A DNA stretch of 64,000 bases, taken from Acetobacter malorum. GTDB lineage: Bacteria; Pseudomonadota; Alphaproteobacteria; Acetobacterales; Acetobacteraceae. The translations under genes were made by a program, and so were the position numbers. Numbering within the stretch: position 1 is the stretch's first letter; each line of letters begins with the position of its first letter. The DNA lies in NCBI RefSeq assembly GCF_001580615.1, contig NZ_LHZC01000055.1:62001-126000 (forward strand), in the 5' to 3' direction. Below, piece after piece: positions 44,491 through 53,808 of the stretch. The notes under the pieces are model-generated. The model was not told where the DNA came from. It saw nothing but the letters and a program-made list of their open reading frames with translations, and did not search any database.

Positions 44491-46047
44491 ATGAGCAATA
44501 AAGAAAATGGTTTTCCGGGTAAGGAGCTTCACGCTCTGCTATCTGGAAGAAATAGAATAATCGTATTTCTTGTCATTTCTTTTTCAATATTTCTGGTTCA
44601 GGCTTATTATGGGTTTGGTTATCATTCCTTTGGGGATGAATCCGGGCATGATATTGGCGGCTGGGCTATTGAAAAGGGTGATGTCCTTTACCGGGACTAT
44701 ATCGACGCCCACGGCCCTCTCGTATTTTTCACAACATGGCTTTTAGGGAAAGTTGTTGGCTACAAATATGCCTTCCTGTTCCGCCTGAATGCTGTTTTCA
44801 TCACGTTACTTGCGGCGTTTGGTTTGTACTATGCCAGTAACGCCCCCTCACGGCGGGAACGCCTGCTTTCCCCTGCGCTTTTTCTCGGTTTGTTGGGACC
44901 TGTCTGGATCATTCAGGCCCTGAACATGAATGGCTACTGGATTTTTGGCGGGGATCTGACGGTTCTTGCGGGCTCACTGCTGGTTGTGCCCGCGCTGCTG
45001 GACGTGCCTGTTAAAAAATGGGGCGCTGTTGGGGGTGGGGCTGCGCTGGCTCTGTTGCCCTTTGTTGCCTATTCCTTCCTGCCGGTGACATTTCTGTTCA
45101 CCCTCTGCCTGCTTGTTGTGTTGTGCCGGCGCGCCTCAAAGCTGAGCAGGACGGATGCCGTGTACGGTCTTGCCGGAGCGTTTGGGGCCTTTGCCATTTT
45201 CCTTTTATGGATGCTGGTTTACGCGGACCTGAAAGGGTTTGTCGTTTACCATTTCATCAACAACCAGTTTTACTATGCGCACTATATTCCGTTTAGTTTT
45301 GGCGCAGTTCTCAAAAGCCTTCGTCCTTCTGTCCTGCCAGAAAATCTGGTGCAGACCCTTGCAGTCCTGACGTTGCTGATTGGCAGCCTCATTCTGATGG
45401 TTAAAACGCGCTACAAACTGGCGGCGCTGATTGCCATTGCAGGCCTTTTTTCTCTGGATGCCCGGGGCGGCACGACGTTTCATGACGGCGCTTTTGTTGT
45501 CGCGGCTCTGGGGCTGGTGTCGCAAATGCTGCCGGTCTGGCTGGATGAAACACGGTATAGGCTAAGTTCCTGTGCCGGTGTTCTCGTGGCCTGCTCTCTT
45601 CTGGTCGGGCTGCATGCGGTCTCCTCGCCTTTTGGGGAGGATTACGTGCAGCGCAAACGCTCAGGCTTTCATCCGTTTATGGCCAGTAATGATCTGATCG
45701 ATCAGAAAATCCGGCAATATGCCCATCCGGATGAGCGTATTCTGGTGCTTCCGTATAATCCGAATGTCTATATTGAAGCTGATCGTCTCCCGATCAAAAA
45801 ATATCATGATTATCTGCCATGGGAGGCGGATTACGCGAAGCATCCTGTCAAAGGCTACGAGCGTGATATTTGTGTCGATCTCCCCAAAGCGCTCCCACCG
45901 GTCATCTATTTTAATAACTGGACCGTATGGGGGCTGTGGAAGCCGGAGCAATTCATGGGCTGTGCCGTGCAAATTCTCCAGACGCAGTACGGACAGCTTC
46001 CCGGTATTCCGGATGTCTATGTCCGCAAAGACCGGCTCGCCCAGTAA
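44491..46047 (+). CDS. GT-C type membrane glycosyltransferase (GT39/ArnT-like)
   Basis: 518-residue inner-membrane protein with about ten helices and a periplasmic C-terminal domain. The first periplasmic loop reads GDESGHDIGGWAIEKGDV and then YRDYIDAHGPLVFF, the Asp/Glu plus G-x-x-x-Y-D pattern of polyprenyl-phosphate-sugar transferases (GT39/GT83). Such enzymes add sugars to lipid A, glycans or proteins in the periplasm. Neither donor nor acceptor can be told. It is somewhat less GC-rich at the start than its neighbours. It stands alone between a terminator and the convergent lipoprotein operon. Confidence 0.8.
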   Translation: MSNKENGFPGKELHALLSGRNRIIVFLVISFSIFLVQAYYGFGYHSFGDESGHDIGGWAIEKGDVLYRDYIDAHGPLVFFTTWLLGKVVGYKYAFLFRLNAVFITLLAAFGLYYASNAPSRRERLLSPALFLGLLGPVWIIQALNMNGYWIFGGDLTVLAGSLLVVPALLDVPVKKWGAVGGGAALALLPFVAYSFLPVTFLFTLCLLVVLCRRASKLSRTDAVYGLAGAFGAFAIFLLWMLVYADLKGFVVYHFINNQFYYAHYIPFSFGAVLKSLRPSVLPENLVQTLAVLTLLIGSLILMVKTRYKLAALIAIAGLFSLDARGGTTFHDGAFVVAALGLVSQMLPVWLDETRYRLSSCAGVLVACSLLVGLHAVSSPFGEDYVQRKRSGFHPFMASNDLIDQKIRQYAHPDERILVLPYNPNVYIEADRLPIKKYHDYLPWEADYAKHPVKGYERDICVDLPKALPPVIYFNNWTVWGLWKPEQFMGCAVQILQTQYGQLPGIPDVYVRKDRLAQ

Positions 46048-46130
46048 GGTAATCCCATAGCAAAGCGGGGACCTATCGTCTGATAGGCCCCCGCTGGTTT
46101 GCGCCGGTCGTTTTATGCTGTCCGCGCGTG

Positions 46131-47081
46131 TCAGTTTTTTCCAGCTTTTTTCTGGTCTTTGCTGCCTGCTGCCGGAGGCGGCAGCGGTGCGTTATCCCGG
46201 CCGGAATAGCGGTCGATAATCTGGCGGACAGCGCCGGCGGCTTCCTGTGCAGCAACCACAGCGACGTCGCCCCAGTAGCCGTCCAGTGAGTGGGCTTCAA
46301 TATCATGCAACTGCGTGGCGGCCCCGGCTTCCTTGCCGTTCTTGTCCACAACGCGCCAGATAATTTCAATATGCTGCTGCGGGTGCCCTGTGGTGCCTGC
46401 CGGGCCGGGGCTCAGCTTGACGGTGGTGGCCACGGAGAAATCCGCATTTTCCGCCGCATTCTGGAGCGTGTCCGCCGTATTGCGGAAGGACGCCGCAAAG
46501 GCGCGGCTGAGCGAGATGTCACCATCACCCGGCGCACCCGACACTCCTTTGAAATACACGCGCGCGGCACGGTGCTTGAGGCTGTGCGGGTCTTTTTCCA
46601 TGTCATCAGCCTGAATACCCGTCAGCACGGAGGCCACTTTGGGGGCGGCATCCTGCGCTGCAAGGCTGAGTGTGGCCGGGTCCGCTGCCGCCCAGAGCTG
46701 GGCCTGAAGAGGCTCCCCTTCCTGCGTTGCGCGAATTTCGTTCTTCGGCGTCATGACCATATAGACCGGCACAATCTGGTCACCATGCACATCGGCCCGC
46801 ATTTTCAGCCACCAGTCACCGGGGCGCACGGGCTGGGCCATGGCCGGAATGGTCTGTTGCAGCAGCTCGGCAGCCACATCCTTGGTCCAGAGTTTGGCGG
46901 CATCAGGAGAAAGCTGGCTATCAGTCGGGACCGGGATATCCAGCCGGGACGGGGGCGCATTGGCTGCCAGCCGTGTGGCTTCCTTGCCCGGGTTGGCAAA
47001 GGGGCGTGGCATATCAATACAGCCGCTCAGCAGGATCAGGCCCGAAAGAGGAAGGGCTGTGTGGCGGAAGAAACCGCTCAT
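46131..47081 (-). CDS. lipoprotein of unknown function
   Basis: 316 residues. The start at 47081 overlaps the pgeF stop (ATGA) and gives a signal peptide with lipobox LLSGC (Cys 21). The mature part is mixed alpha/beta with a segment HIEIIWRVVDKNGKEAG and an Asp/Gly-rich C-terminal stretch; the tail is Pro- and Lys-rich (PPPAAGSKDQKKAGKN). I do not recognise a family. It may be an outer-membrane assembly or lipid-handling lipoprotein. Because it is co-transcribed with pgeF, midA and lgt, a link to envelope or lipoprotein biogenesis is possible. Confidence 0.8.
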   Translation of the reverse strand: MSGFFRHTALPLSGLILLSGCIDMPRPFANPGKEATRLAANAPPSRLDIPVPTDSQLSPDAAKLWTKDVAAELLQQTIPAMAQPVRPGDWWLKMRADVHGDQIVPVYMVMTPKNEIRATQEGEPLQAQLWAAADPATLSLAAQDAAPKVASVLTGIQADDMEKDPHSLKHRAARVYFKGVSGAPGDGDISLSRAFAASFRNTADTLQNAAENADFSVATTVKLSPGPAGTTGHPQQHIEIIWRVVDKNGKEAGAATQLHDIEAHSLDGYWGDVAVVAAQEAAGAVRQIIDRYSGRDNAPLPPPAAGSKDQKKAGKN

Positions 47082-47878
47082 CTGGTCTGCACTCCTGTCG
47101 CAATCACTGAAATCTGGTGGCCAATGGGACCACCCCCGGCCAGCGTGCGCCGCCGGTGGCTGAAAAACCGTTTCTCGTCCGCCCGTGTATCCACACCAAG
47201 GGCGGCGACCTGCCCAATGCCTGCCCGTTCCAGCCGGAAGACGCACCAGCCAGCCAGATCAAACTGATAATGGCCGGGTTTGCCGGGGGTAAAAAAGCGG
47301 GCGGCCTGTGGGTCGGCAGAGGTAATGGCGGTGTGCATGTCCTCGCCGGTCTCATAGCTTTCCTGCGCAATGCAGGGGCCAACCACGGCGCGGACATCGG
47401 TGGGTTTCACGCCCAGCGCCTGCATAGCCTCCAGCGTGGCTTCCAGCACCCCGGCCAGCGCCCCACGCCAGCCCGCATGGGCGGCCCCTACGGTCTGCCC
47501 GTCCTTTGAGGTGAAGAGGACCGGCGCGCAATCCGCCGTAATCACGCCCAGTGCGACATCCGGCAGGCGCGTCACCATGGCATCAGCCTGTTCGCCTTCC
47601 CCCGGTGCCCAGGGCGTTTCCACCGTAATCACACGCGGGCAGTGGATCTGCGTGACCCCCAGCAGTTTCTCCGGTGCCACATTCAGGCATTCGGCCACGC
47701 GGCGGCGGTTTTCGGCCAGATTAGCCGGGTCATCCCCCGAGCGGGTGGAGCAGTTCAGGCTGGCATACGGGCCGGTGGACACGCCGCCTTCGCGCGTAAA
47801 AAAGCCATGCCGGGCGGGGGCCAGCAGGGGGCTGGTCAAAGGGGATGGGCGTGTGGGAGCGGTCTGGCCGGATGTCAT
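47078..47878 (-). CDS. pgeF: PgeF/YfiH-type polyphenol oxidase domain protein
   Basis: 266-residue protein of the YfiH family, now known in E. coli as a peptidoglycan-editing cytosolic enzyme (PgeF) and otherwise called laccase-domain protein. The family core is visible as LGVITADCAPVLFTSKDG and VGAAHAGWRGALAGVLEATL, with a conserved cysteine and histidines, and VVGPCIAQESYETG. It overlaps the next genes by four bases on each side, forming a tight operon. Role: removal of wrongly incorporated residues from wall precursors, by analogy. Confidence 0.9.
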   Translation of the reverse strand: MTSGQTAPTRPSPLTSPLLAPARHGFFTREGGVSTGPYASLNCSTRSGDDPANLAENRRRVAECLNVAPEKLLGVTQIHCPRVITVETPWAPGEGEQADAMVTRLPDVALGVITADCAPVLFTSKDGQTVGAAHAGWRGALAGVLEATLEAMQALGVKPTDVRAVVGPCIAQESYETGEDMHTAITSADPQAARFFTPGKPGHYQFDLAGWCVFRLERAGIGQVAALGVDTRADEKRFFSHRRRTLAGGGPIGHQISVIATGVQTR

Positions 47879-48966
47879 TCAGCCGGTCCTTTCATAAAGC
47901 CGGGGGGCATGGGGAGCGAGGGGGAGGTGAGGGCCATAACCCGAAAAAGATGCCCCATCTTTTCCGGTGCGGCCAGTCTGTGTGCGCCGCTGCGCAAGTC
48001 CGCCGCATCCTGCGGGCTGGCGTGGGCGGCGAGCTGTTCTGTGCGTTCCATCAGCCCTAAAGCACGTAAAAACGTCCCTTGTGTGACAGCCCCCCAGATT
48101 GCCGCGCCTGCCTGCTGCGCGGCAGCGGCAAAGGCGGTAAAATCTACATGGGCGGTCAGGTCGGCCTCGCCCGCAGCCTCCAGCGGTTTGGCCGGGCGGG
48201 CATGGCGCAGGGCTTGGAGAGTGTCTCCGGTCTGGCTGGAATTATGGCCGTAATCCAGAAACAGCGCGGCACCCGGCGTGCGGGCAAAACGCTGGCCGAG
48301 CAGGCGGCCAACCTCCAGTGCAGGTTCACACAGTTCGACCACGCAATCCGGGTCCAGAGGCCGACCATCCGGCAGGCTGGGAGTGGGGCAGGGCACACAG
48401 CAGAACGCACCATTTTGCACGTAATGCTCCTGCCAGCCCTCGTCCGTGTGCAGAAACTGGCGGATGGGCAGGGCATCCAGAAACTCATTGGCCACCAGAA
48501 TCAGCGGGCCGTTCGGCAGGCTGTCCAGCGTGATGTGCCATGTGGGGGAAAGGCTTGGAACGCGGGCCACAAAAGGCGCGAGGGCTTTGGCCTGCGCCTG
48601 CTGCATCAGTGGCGAGGTTTCCACCAGATGCACTTCAAGCGCCTGCGCAAAAGCAGGCACGCGGGCGGTAATTAGCCGGAGCATGTCGGCCATCAGCGTG
48701 CCGCGCCCCGGTCCAGCTTCTGCCAGCACAACCCGCTCCGGGCGGCCCATGCTGACCCAGACCGTAGCAGCCCATGCGCCCAGAAGCTCCCCAAAAACCT
48801 GTGAGATTTCCGGCGCGGTAATAAAGTCACTCAACAGAGGATGCGTGGCGTAATACCGCGCATTGGCCCGCGCCATGAACGCATCCAGCCGCTCTGGGGG
48901 CTGCTCAGTCCCCGGCAGTTTCTGGTGTGGCGGCAGACCTTCAGGAGCGGGAGGGCACGGGGGCAT
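47875..48966 (-). CDS. SAM-dependent methyltransferase (MidA/NDUFAF7 family)
   Basis: 363-residue protein of the COG1565 family. VVLAEAGPGRGTLMADMLR is the SAM-binding glycine loop, DFITAPEISQVFGELLGAW the family N-terminal motif, and VANEFLDALPIRQF a later hallmark. Relatives methylate an arginine of respiratory complex I during assembly (NDUFAF7 in mitochondria). It is encoded between lgt (upstream, 14-base gap) and pgeF (4-base overlap) in one operon, a common arrangement in alphaproteobacteria. Confidence 0.92.
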   Translation of the reverse strand: MPPCPPAPEGLPPHQKLPGTEQPPERLDAFMARANARYYATHPLLSDFITAPEISQVFGELLGAWAATVWVSMGRPERVVLAEAGPGRGTLMADMLRLITARVPAFAQALEVHLVETSPLMQQAQAKALAPFVARVPSLSPTWHITLDSLPNGPLILVANEFLDALPIRQFLHTDEGWQEHYVQNGAFCCVPCPTPSLPDGRPLDPDCVVELCEPALEVGRLLGQRFARTPGAALFLDYGHNSSQTGDTLQALRHARPAKPLEAAGEADLTAHVDFTAFAAAAQQAGAAIWGAVTQGTFLRALGLMERTEQLAAHASPQDAADLRSGAHRLAAPEKMGHLFRVMALTSPSLPMPPGFMKGPAE

Positions 48967-48980
48967 GACGCTGGGCCTCG

Positions 48981-49835
48981 TCAGGCCTTGGTGCCCTGAG
49001 CGGTGTCAGAGGCAGGTTCGGGCAGGCCAGCATAAACCGGGCTGCGGCGGGCATGCACCATCAGCGCCACACCGGCCAGCAGCATCGGCACACACAGAAC
49101 CTGCCCCATGGTGACCCCTCCGGGCAGGAAGCCCAGAAACGCATCCGGCTCCCGGAAGAACTCGCAAAAGCTGCGCGCGCAGGCATAGCCCGCCAGAAAC
49201 AGCCCGGCCAGAAAACCGGGGCGTTCCCGCACGCTCTGTTTGCGGGAGGCTATGAACATAATGATGAACAGCAGCAGCCCTTCCGTCAGGGCTTCATACA
49301 GTTCGGACGGATGGCGGGGGATTGGCCCGGCATCGGGGAAGATCATCGCCCAGGGCAGGCTGGCCGGTGCTTCCCGCCCCCACAGCTCCCCGTTGATGAA
49401 GTTGGCAATACGCCCAAGCCCTAAGCCTACCGGCACGGCCACGGTCACGCGGTCCGCAAACGCCAGAAAGCTGATTTTGTAGCGCCAGGCAAACAGCGCC
49501 ATGGCGATAATCACGCCCAGCGCCCCGCCATGGAAGGACATGCCGCCTTTCCAGACCTGCAGAATGGAGAGCGGATGCGTCAGATAATAGCCCGGCTGAT
49601 AGAACAGCACGTAGCCCAGCCGCCCGCCCAGCAGGACGCCCAGCGTCACCCAGCCCAGAAAGTCATCGGCCTGATCGGTCGTGGCCGCGCGCGGGGTGAG
49701 GCGCACCAGCCTGCGCAGCAGGGAAATCCCCAGCACAATGCCGATAATGTAGGACAGCGCATACCACCGGATCGTCAGTGGCCCCAGATGCACCAGCACC
49801 GGGTCAAATTGCGGAAAGAGAAGAACTGGCAGCAT
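48981..49835 (-). CDS. lgt: prolipoprotein diacylglyceryl transferase
   Basis: 284-residue inner-membrane enzyme with seven helices that attaches diacylglycerol to the lipobox cysteine of lipoproteins. The family signature GRIANFINGELWGR is intact, as are the HGGALGV motif and RHPSELYEALTEG. It is the first gene of the operon lgt, midA, pgeF, lipoprotein. Many products in this window (lytic transglycosylase, CsgG, DUF799, DUF4810 proteins) carry lipoboxes and would be its substrates. Confidence 0.96.
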   Translation of the reverse strand: MLPVLLFPQFDPVLVHLGPLTIRWYALSYIIGIVLGISLLRRLVRLTPRAATTDQADDFLGWVTLGVLLGGRLGYVLFYQPGYYLTHPLSILQVWKGGMSFHGGALGVIIAMALFAWRYKISFLAFADRVTVAVPVGLGLGRIANFINGELWGREAPASLPWAMIFPDAGPIPRHPSELYEALTEGLLLFIIMFIASRKQSVRERPGFLAGLFLAGYACARSFCEFFREPDAFLGFLPGGVTMGQVLCVPMLLAGVALMVHARRSPVYAGLPEPASDTAQGTKA

Positions 49836-49861
49836 GCGTCAGGATATCCGGACAGAGGGGA

Positions 49862-50842
49862 TCAGAGATACGGGTTACCCGTGGCAAGGTAGCCTTGCAC
49901 ATACTGGCGGATACCGTCTTCAAGCGTGGTAAACGTGCCGGTATAGCCAGCGGCCCGCAAGCGGGTGAGGTCTGCCTGCGTGTAGGACTGATACTGCCCG
50001 CGCAGACTTTCCGGCATGTCGATAAAGTCGACGCGGCGTTCGCAGCCCGCAGCGTCACACACAGCATGCGCCAGATCCAGATAGGACCGGGCAATGCCGC
50101 TGCCGCAGTTGAACAGGCCGGAGACGGAGGGGGTGTCATAGAGCCACAGCATGACGTCCACCACGTCCACCACCCAGATGAAGTCCCGCATCTGCTGGCC
50201 GTCGGCAATGTCGGGGCGGTCGGAGCGGAAGAGGCGGGCCGGGTTGCCGGCTTTCACCTCGTCATACTTCACCTTCACCACAGAGATCATCTTGCCCTTG
50301 TGGTATTCATTCGGGCCGTAAACGTTGAAGAATTTCAGCCCGGCCCACTGCGGCGGCTGCGGCGCGTGCGTCTTCAGCCCGGCCATCACATGCTGGTCAA
50401 ACGTGTGTTTAGACCAGCCATACAGGTTAAGCGGGGTGAGCTGGTCGAGCTTTGCCGGATCATCGGAGAACAGCTCCGGCTTATCGGCAGCGCCGTAGGT
50501 GGCGGCGGAGGACGCATAGATAAAGCGTGTATCCGTGCGCGCGCACCAGTCCCACAGCCTCTGCGTCAGCGCCACGTTGGTCCGCCACACAAGGTCGGCA
50601 TCCCGTGCGGTGGTCTCACTGATCGCCCCCATGTGGAACACGGCGTCCACTTTCGGGTTTGTGGCCAGAAAAGCCTCAAGCTCTTCCGGCGCCACAACGC
50701 GGGACGGCGCATGGGCTGCCAGATTCCGCCATTTGAGGTCAGAACCCAGCCAGTCCACCACCACGGTTTCCTCCCCGCGGCGGGCGAGGGAAGCCTGAAG
50801 GCATGAGCCAATGAAACCGGCGCCACCGGTAATGATAATCAT
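49862..50842 (-). CDS. hldD: ADP-L-glycero-D-manno-heptose 6-epimerase
   Basis: 326-residue short-chain dehydrogenase/epimerase that makes ADP-L,D-heptose for the lipopolysaccharide inner core. The NADP-binding loop is IIITGGAGFIGSCLQ at the N-terminus, and the catalytic Tyr-Lys pair is in LYGWSKHTFDQ. NVYGPNEYHKGKM is typical of HldD. The start at 50842 puts the Rossmann strand at the very N-terminus as in the family; the upstream in-frame extension has low quality and no site. It is downstream of no other LPS genes and is followed by lgt after 26 bases. Confidence 0.95.
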   Translation of the reverse strand: MIIITGGAGFIGSCLQASLARRGEETVVVDWLGSDLKWRNLAAHAPSRVVAPEELEAFLATNPKVDAVFHMGAISETTARDADLVWRTNVALTQRLWDWCARTDTRFIYASSAATYGAADKPELFSDDPAKLDQLTPLNLYGWSKHTFDQHVMAGLKTHAPQPPQWAGLKFFNVYGPNEYHKGKMISVVKVKYDEVKAGNPARLFRSDRPDIADGQQMRDFIWVVDVVDVMLWLYDTPSVSGLFNCGSGIARSYLDLAHAVCDAAGCERRVDFIDMPESLRGQYQSYTQADLTRLRAAGYTGTFTTLEDGIRQYVQGYLATGNPYL

Positions 50843-51036
50843 GGCGGGAGTTATAAAGGGCGCGGCCTCTCCCTCCAAGATGCAAGGCGGCTTTTGCGCT
50901 CTCTTTTTATAGAGAAGGAAATATTTCGCTTTCCCGGCGCGTTTTCGCGTAAAGAGAAACAACACACGGAACCGTGAGGGGTGGTTTGCGTCCCCTGAAA
51001 CGGATCTGTTTTGATGCGTTTACTAAGGAGACCTAA

Positions 51037-51630
51037 ATGAAGAAGCTTCTCATCCCCGCGATTCTGATTGTTGGCCTGCTGTTTATTTTCGGCTCCAGCT
51101 ATAATCGCTTTATGGCGGCAGACCAGAACGTGCAGGAACAGACTGGCCAGCTGCAGAATGAAGTGCAGCGCCAGTCCGACCTCATCCCCAATCTGGTCAA
51201 CACCGTGAAGGGCTATGCCACGCACGAGCATGACACGCTGACGGATTACGCCGCCGCCCGCTCTGGTGAAACCCCGCTGAACCGCATTGACCCGCGCACG
51301 GTGGACAACGCGACCCTCCAGCAGAAAATTCTGGAAGCCCAGACCCGCAACGCTAAGGAAATCAGCGCGATTAACGCCGTTGTGGAACAGTCTCCGCAGC
51401 TTCAGGCCAATCAGGACTTCACCCGCCTGATGGTGCAGCTGGAAGGCTCTCAGAACCGCATTACCGTGGCGCGCCAGCGTCTGCAGCAGGCCATTCTGTC
51501 TTATAATCAGACGGTCATGCACTTCCCCGGTAATCTGGTGGCAGGCATCATGGGCTACCATGCCCGCGTGTACTATCAGGCCTCTCCGGAAGCCCAGACC
51601 CCGCCGGTTGTTGATTTCTCCAAACACTAA
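51037..51630 (+). CDS. LemA family protein
   Basis: 197-residue LemA protein: an N-terminal membrane helix (about 3-22) followed by a helical bundle. The hallmark is VQRQSDLIPNLVNTVKGYA, just after NVQEQTGQLQN. LemA proteins are membrane-anchored with the bundle outside the cytoplasm; their function is not settled. AAGGAGA lies close before the ATG. The gene for a TPM-domain protein follows 25 bases later; this pair is widely conserved. Confidence 0.95.
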   Translation: MKKLLIPAILIVGLLFIFGSSYNRFMAADQNVQEQTGQLQNEVQRQSDLIPNLVNTVKGYATHEHDTLTDYAAARSGETPLNRIDPRTVDNATLQQKILEAQTRNAKEISAINAVVEQSPQLQANQDFTRLMVQLEGSQNRITVARQRLQQAILSYNQTVMHFPGNLVAGIMGYHARVYYQASPEAQTPPVVDFSKH

Positions 51631-51655
51631 AACCAGTGCATTGAGGCATAACACC

Positions 51656-52648
51656 ATGCGGCAGGATCACCTCCCCCCGTTCCGCGCTTTGCAGCCCGTA
51701 ATGCCGGCTGGTTTTCTGGCGCGCATGGCGGCTGCCTGCTCTGGCCTGCCTGTGGTGCGCTGGCTGGCTGGGCGAGGGCTGCCGCGTGTGGCCCGCGCCC
51801 GTGCGTTCGGGCTGGCCTCCCTTTTGGGGCTGGTGCTGTGCGGGCTGGGGGCTGGTTTTGCGGTCCCGGCATGGGCGGATGGCGGCGTGCTGCTGCGGCA
51901 GTGGGTGACGGACCCGCAGAATGTTCTCTCGTCCGATGAGAACGAGGCCCTTTCCCACAAGCTTTATCAGCTCTCCCAGACGGTACCGGGCAACCCGCAG
52001 ATTCTGGTCTCTCTGCCCGGCCATGTGGAGGATATCAGCCTCTATGCCAACGAGGCCTTCCACAAGACCGGCATTGGCAAAAAGGGCGTGGATAACGGCC
52101 TGCTGATTGTGCTGGATATCCCGGATCGTCAGTCCCGCATTGAGGTGGGCTACGGGCTGGAAGGTACGCTGACCGACCTGCAAACCAATGAGATCCTGCA
52201 AGCCGCCAAACCCGATTTGCAGGCAGGCCATTACGCACAGGCCATCAACGGTATTGTGGATGCACTGGCTACTGAGCTGACCCATGCGGACCCTGCCGAC
52301 ATTGGCGGCAATGCTGCCTCCAAACAGCCGGATTCCCAGACAGACGCCATGGAAGCCCTCATTGGTCTGGTGGTGGTGGGGCTGCTGTTTGTGCTGCTGC
52401 CGATCTGGCTGATCCGCCGGTCCCGCCGTCGCGCAGCACTCTATCCGGGGGGCTATGTGCCGCCGGAAGTGCAGGCCGAGCGGAGTGCGAAGTGGAGCTT
52501 CTTCCTCAACCTTGGCCTCAACATTCTCTCCGCTATTCTGCAAAGTCGTGGCGGCGGTCGGGGTGGCGGGTCCTCTGGTGGAGGCGGCGGCGGCTTTAGC
52601 GGCGGCGGAGGGGATTCCGGCGGCGGTGGGTCGCAGAGTTCCTGGTAA
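51656..52648 (+). CDS. TPM-domain protein with Gly-rich tail
   Basis: 330 residues. The start at 51656 (GAGGC upstream) gives a long basic N-terminus and a membrane segment or signal (about 60-82), then a TPM domain at about 90-225 (WVTDPQNVLSSDENEALSHK and QSRIEVGYGLEGTLTDLQ). A second membrane helix (about 240-258, LIGLVVVGLLFVLLPIWL) follows, and the tail is very glycine-rich (GGGG repeats), as in other TPM proteins of the LemA pair. Function unknown; related TPM proteins act in photosystem repair or as phosphatases. Confidence 0.92.
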   Translation: MRQDHLPPFRALQPVMPAGFLARMAAACSGLPVVRWLAGRGLPRVARARAFGLASLLGLVLCGLGAGFAVPAWADGGVLLRQWVTDPQNVLSSDENEALSHKLYQLSQTVPGNPQILVSLPGHVEDISLYANEAFHKTGIGKKGVDNGLLIVLDIPDRQSRIEVGYGLEGTLTDLQTNEILQAAKPDLQAGHYAQAINGIVDALATELTHADPADIGGNAASKQPDSQTDAMEALIGLVVVGLLFVLLPIWLIRRSRRRAALYPGGYVPPEVQAERSAKWSFFLNLGLNILSAILQSRGGGRGGGSSGGGGGGFSGGGGDSGGGGSQSSW

Positions 52649-52721
52649 GACGGGCAGGGGCGTTTGCTCCCCGAACCGTCTGACCCTGTTTTAAGAATGA
52701 TCTGAGTGAAAGATAAACGAC

Positions 52722-53024
52722 GTGAGTGAAGACATTACAGTTGTCGCTTTTCTGAAAGCTAAACCGGGTTCAGAGAAAATCGTAGGGGATGCCATGGCAG
52801 CCTGCGTGGCCCCGACCCTGAAGGAAGAGGGTAACATCTCCTACGTGCCGCAGCAGGATCAGGATGATGCACAGACCTTTGTGTTTGTGGAGCGCTGGAC
52901 CAGCCGCCAGACTCTGAACGAGCATATGGAAACCCCGCACTTCAAGACGCTGATTGCCAGCGTGAAGGACCATCTGGCCGCACCACCTGCCGTGCATGTG
53001 CTCAAGCCAGTTGCCGGGATCTGA
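52722..53024 (+). CDS. antibiotic biosynthesis monooxygenase (ABM) family protein
   Basis: 100-residue protein of the ABM/YgiN-type dimeric ferredoxin-like barrel. DITVVAFLKAKPGSEKIV opens the domain and TFVFVERWTSRQTLNEHMETPHF is the second half. The start is GTG at 52722 with weak upstream pairing. YgiN-like members act on quinols; others degrade heme or are monooxygenases, so a redox role is only inferred. It is expressed alone and ends before a terminator. Confidence 0.88.
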   Translation: MSEDITVVAFLKAKPGSEKIVGDAMAACVAPTLKEEGNISYVPQQDQDDAQTFVFVERWTSRQTLNEHMETPHFKTLIASVKDHLAAPPAVHVLKPVAGI

Positions 53025-53045
53025 TTTTCATCAGGTCTGAGAGTT

Positions 53046-53084
53046 AAAAAACCGGGATGGCCTGATGGCTCTCCCGGTTTTTTT
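53046..53084. terminator. bidirectional intrinsic terminator
   Basis: AAAAACCGGGA pairs with TCCCGGTTTTT around a 15-nt loop, with T tract on the plus strand and A tract on the other. It ends the ABM gene and probably the convergent lipoprotein operon. Confidence 0.9.
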
Positions 53085-53136
53085 GTGCCTGCGTGCCTGC
53101 CTGAGTGCGGTAGGGCTGTACGCGGTGCGGGTGGCC

Positions 53137-53808
53137 TCAGTCCGTGCCGTATTTCACGGAGCGCGGGCCATAGAGCAGTCCGTCGGGCGGACCAACCCGC
53201 AGCAGGCGTTCCGCCGCCACATGGGCCACATCAAAGCTCTGATCTGTCAGATTATGCACGGCCTGTTTGACCGCAGCGGTAACGAGCAGACCAATAATGC
53301 CCCCCGCCGCCACCTGCGGGTCACCCACATCGCCACTATTGGCTGTGCCGGAACCGCTCCACAGAACGCTGCCGGTTTTCAGGTCCACCAGCTTAGAGGT
53401 GGCCGTGACAACCGTATTACTGCTGAGAACCTGATAGACAGACCCATAGGCTGTAATGGTGGTGTACAGCGCAGCATCTGCCCCAAAGACTGACTGCAAT
53501 TTGGCCGCCGGGGCCTGCATGATGTCATCGGGCGTATCCAACCCGTTCTGGCGGAAGGTTTCAATTTCCACGGCTACCGGCACAACGTAATAGCCGCCTT
53601 CGGCCAGCGGGTGCGTCATCTGCGCAATCAGGCCGGTGGAGGCGTTGACATCCGGCGTGTGGTTGACCGGCGGCAACACCAGAATGGAGCGCGGCTTGGC
53701 GGAGCGGAAAGCGGTGTAGTCCGGCCCTTTGACGGGCGTGGTGCAGGCCGTCGCCATCAGCGGCAGGGCGGCGCAGAGGCACAGGCGGGCAAGGTGAGAG
53801 AGCTTCAT
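53137..53808 (-). CDS. DUF799 (GNA1162-type) lipoprotein
   Basis: 223 residues. Lipobox ATAC (Cys 22) ends the signal peptide. The body matches the DUF799/GNA1162 lipoprotein family: RSILVLPPVNHTPDVNAS near the start, then VPVAVEIETFRQNGLDTPDD, SVYQVLSSNTVVTATSKL and an Ala/Val helix at 164-185. The start overlaps the stop of the DUF4810 gene by four bases. With the DUF4810 and CsgG genes it forms a three-gene cell-surface lipoprotein operon known in other Proteobacteria. Function of the operon is not settled. Confidence 0.88.
   Translation of the reverse strand: MKLSHLARLCLCAALPLMATACTTPVKGPDYTAFRSAKPRSILVLPPVNHTPDVNASTGLIAQMTHPLAEGGYYVVPVAVEIETFRQNGLDTPDDIMQAPAAKLQSVFGADAALYTTITAYGSVYQVLSSNTVVTATSKLVDLKTGSVLWSGSGTANSGDVGDPQVAAGGIIGLLVTAAVKQAVHNLTDQSFDVAHVAAERLLRVGPPDGLLYGPRSVKYGTD

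Noticed and set aside
44332-44532. A 66-codon minus-strand frame between the transglycosylase and GT-C genes
   Set aside because: It runs through the intrinsic terminator stem and has no ribosome site.
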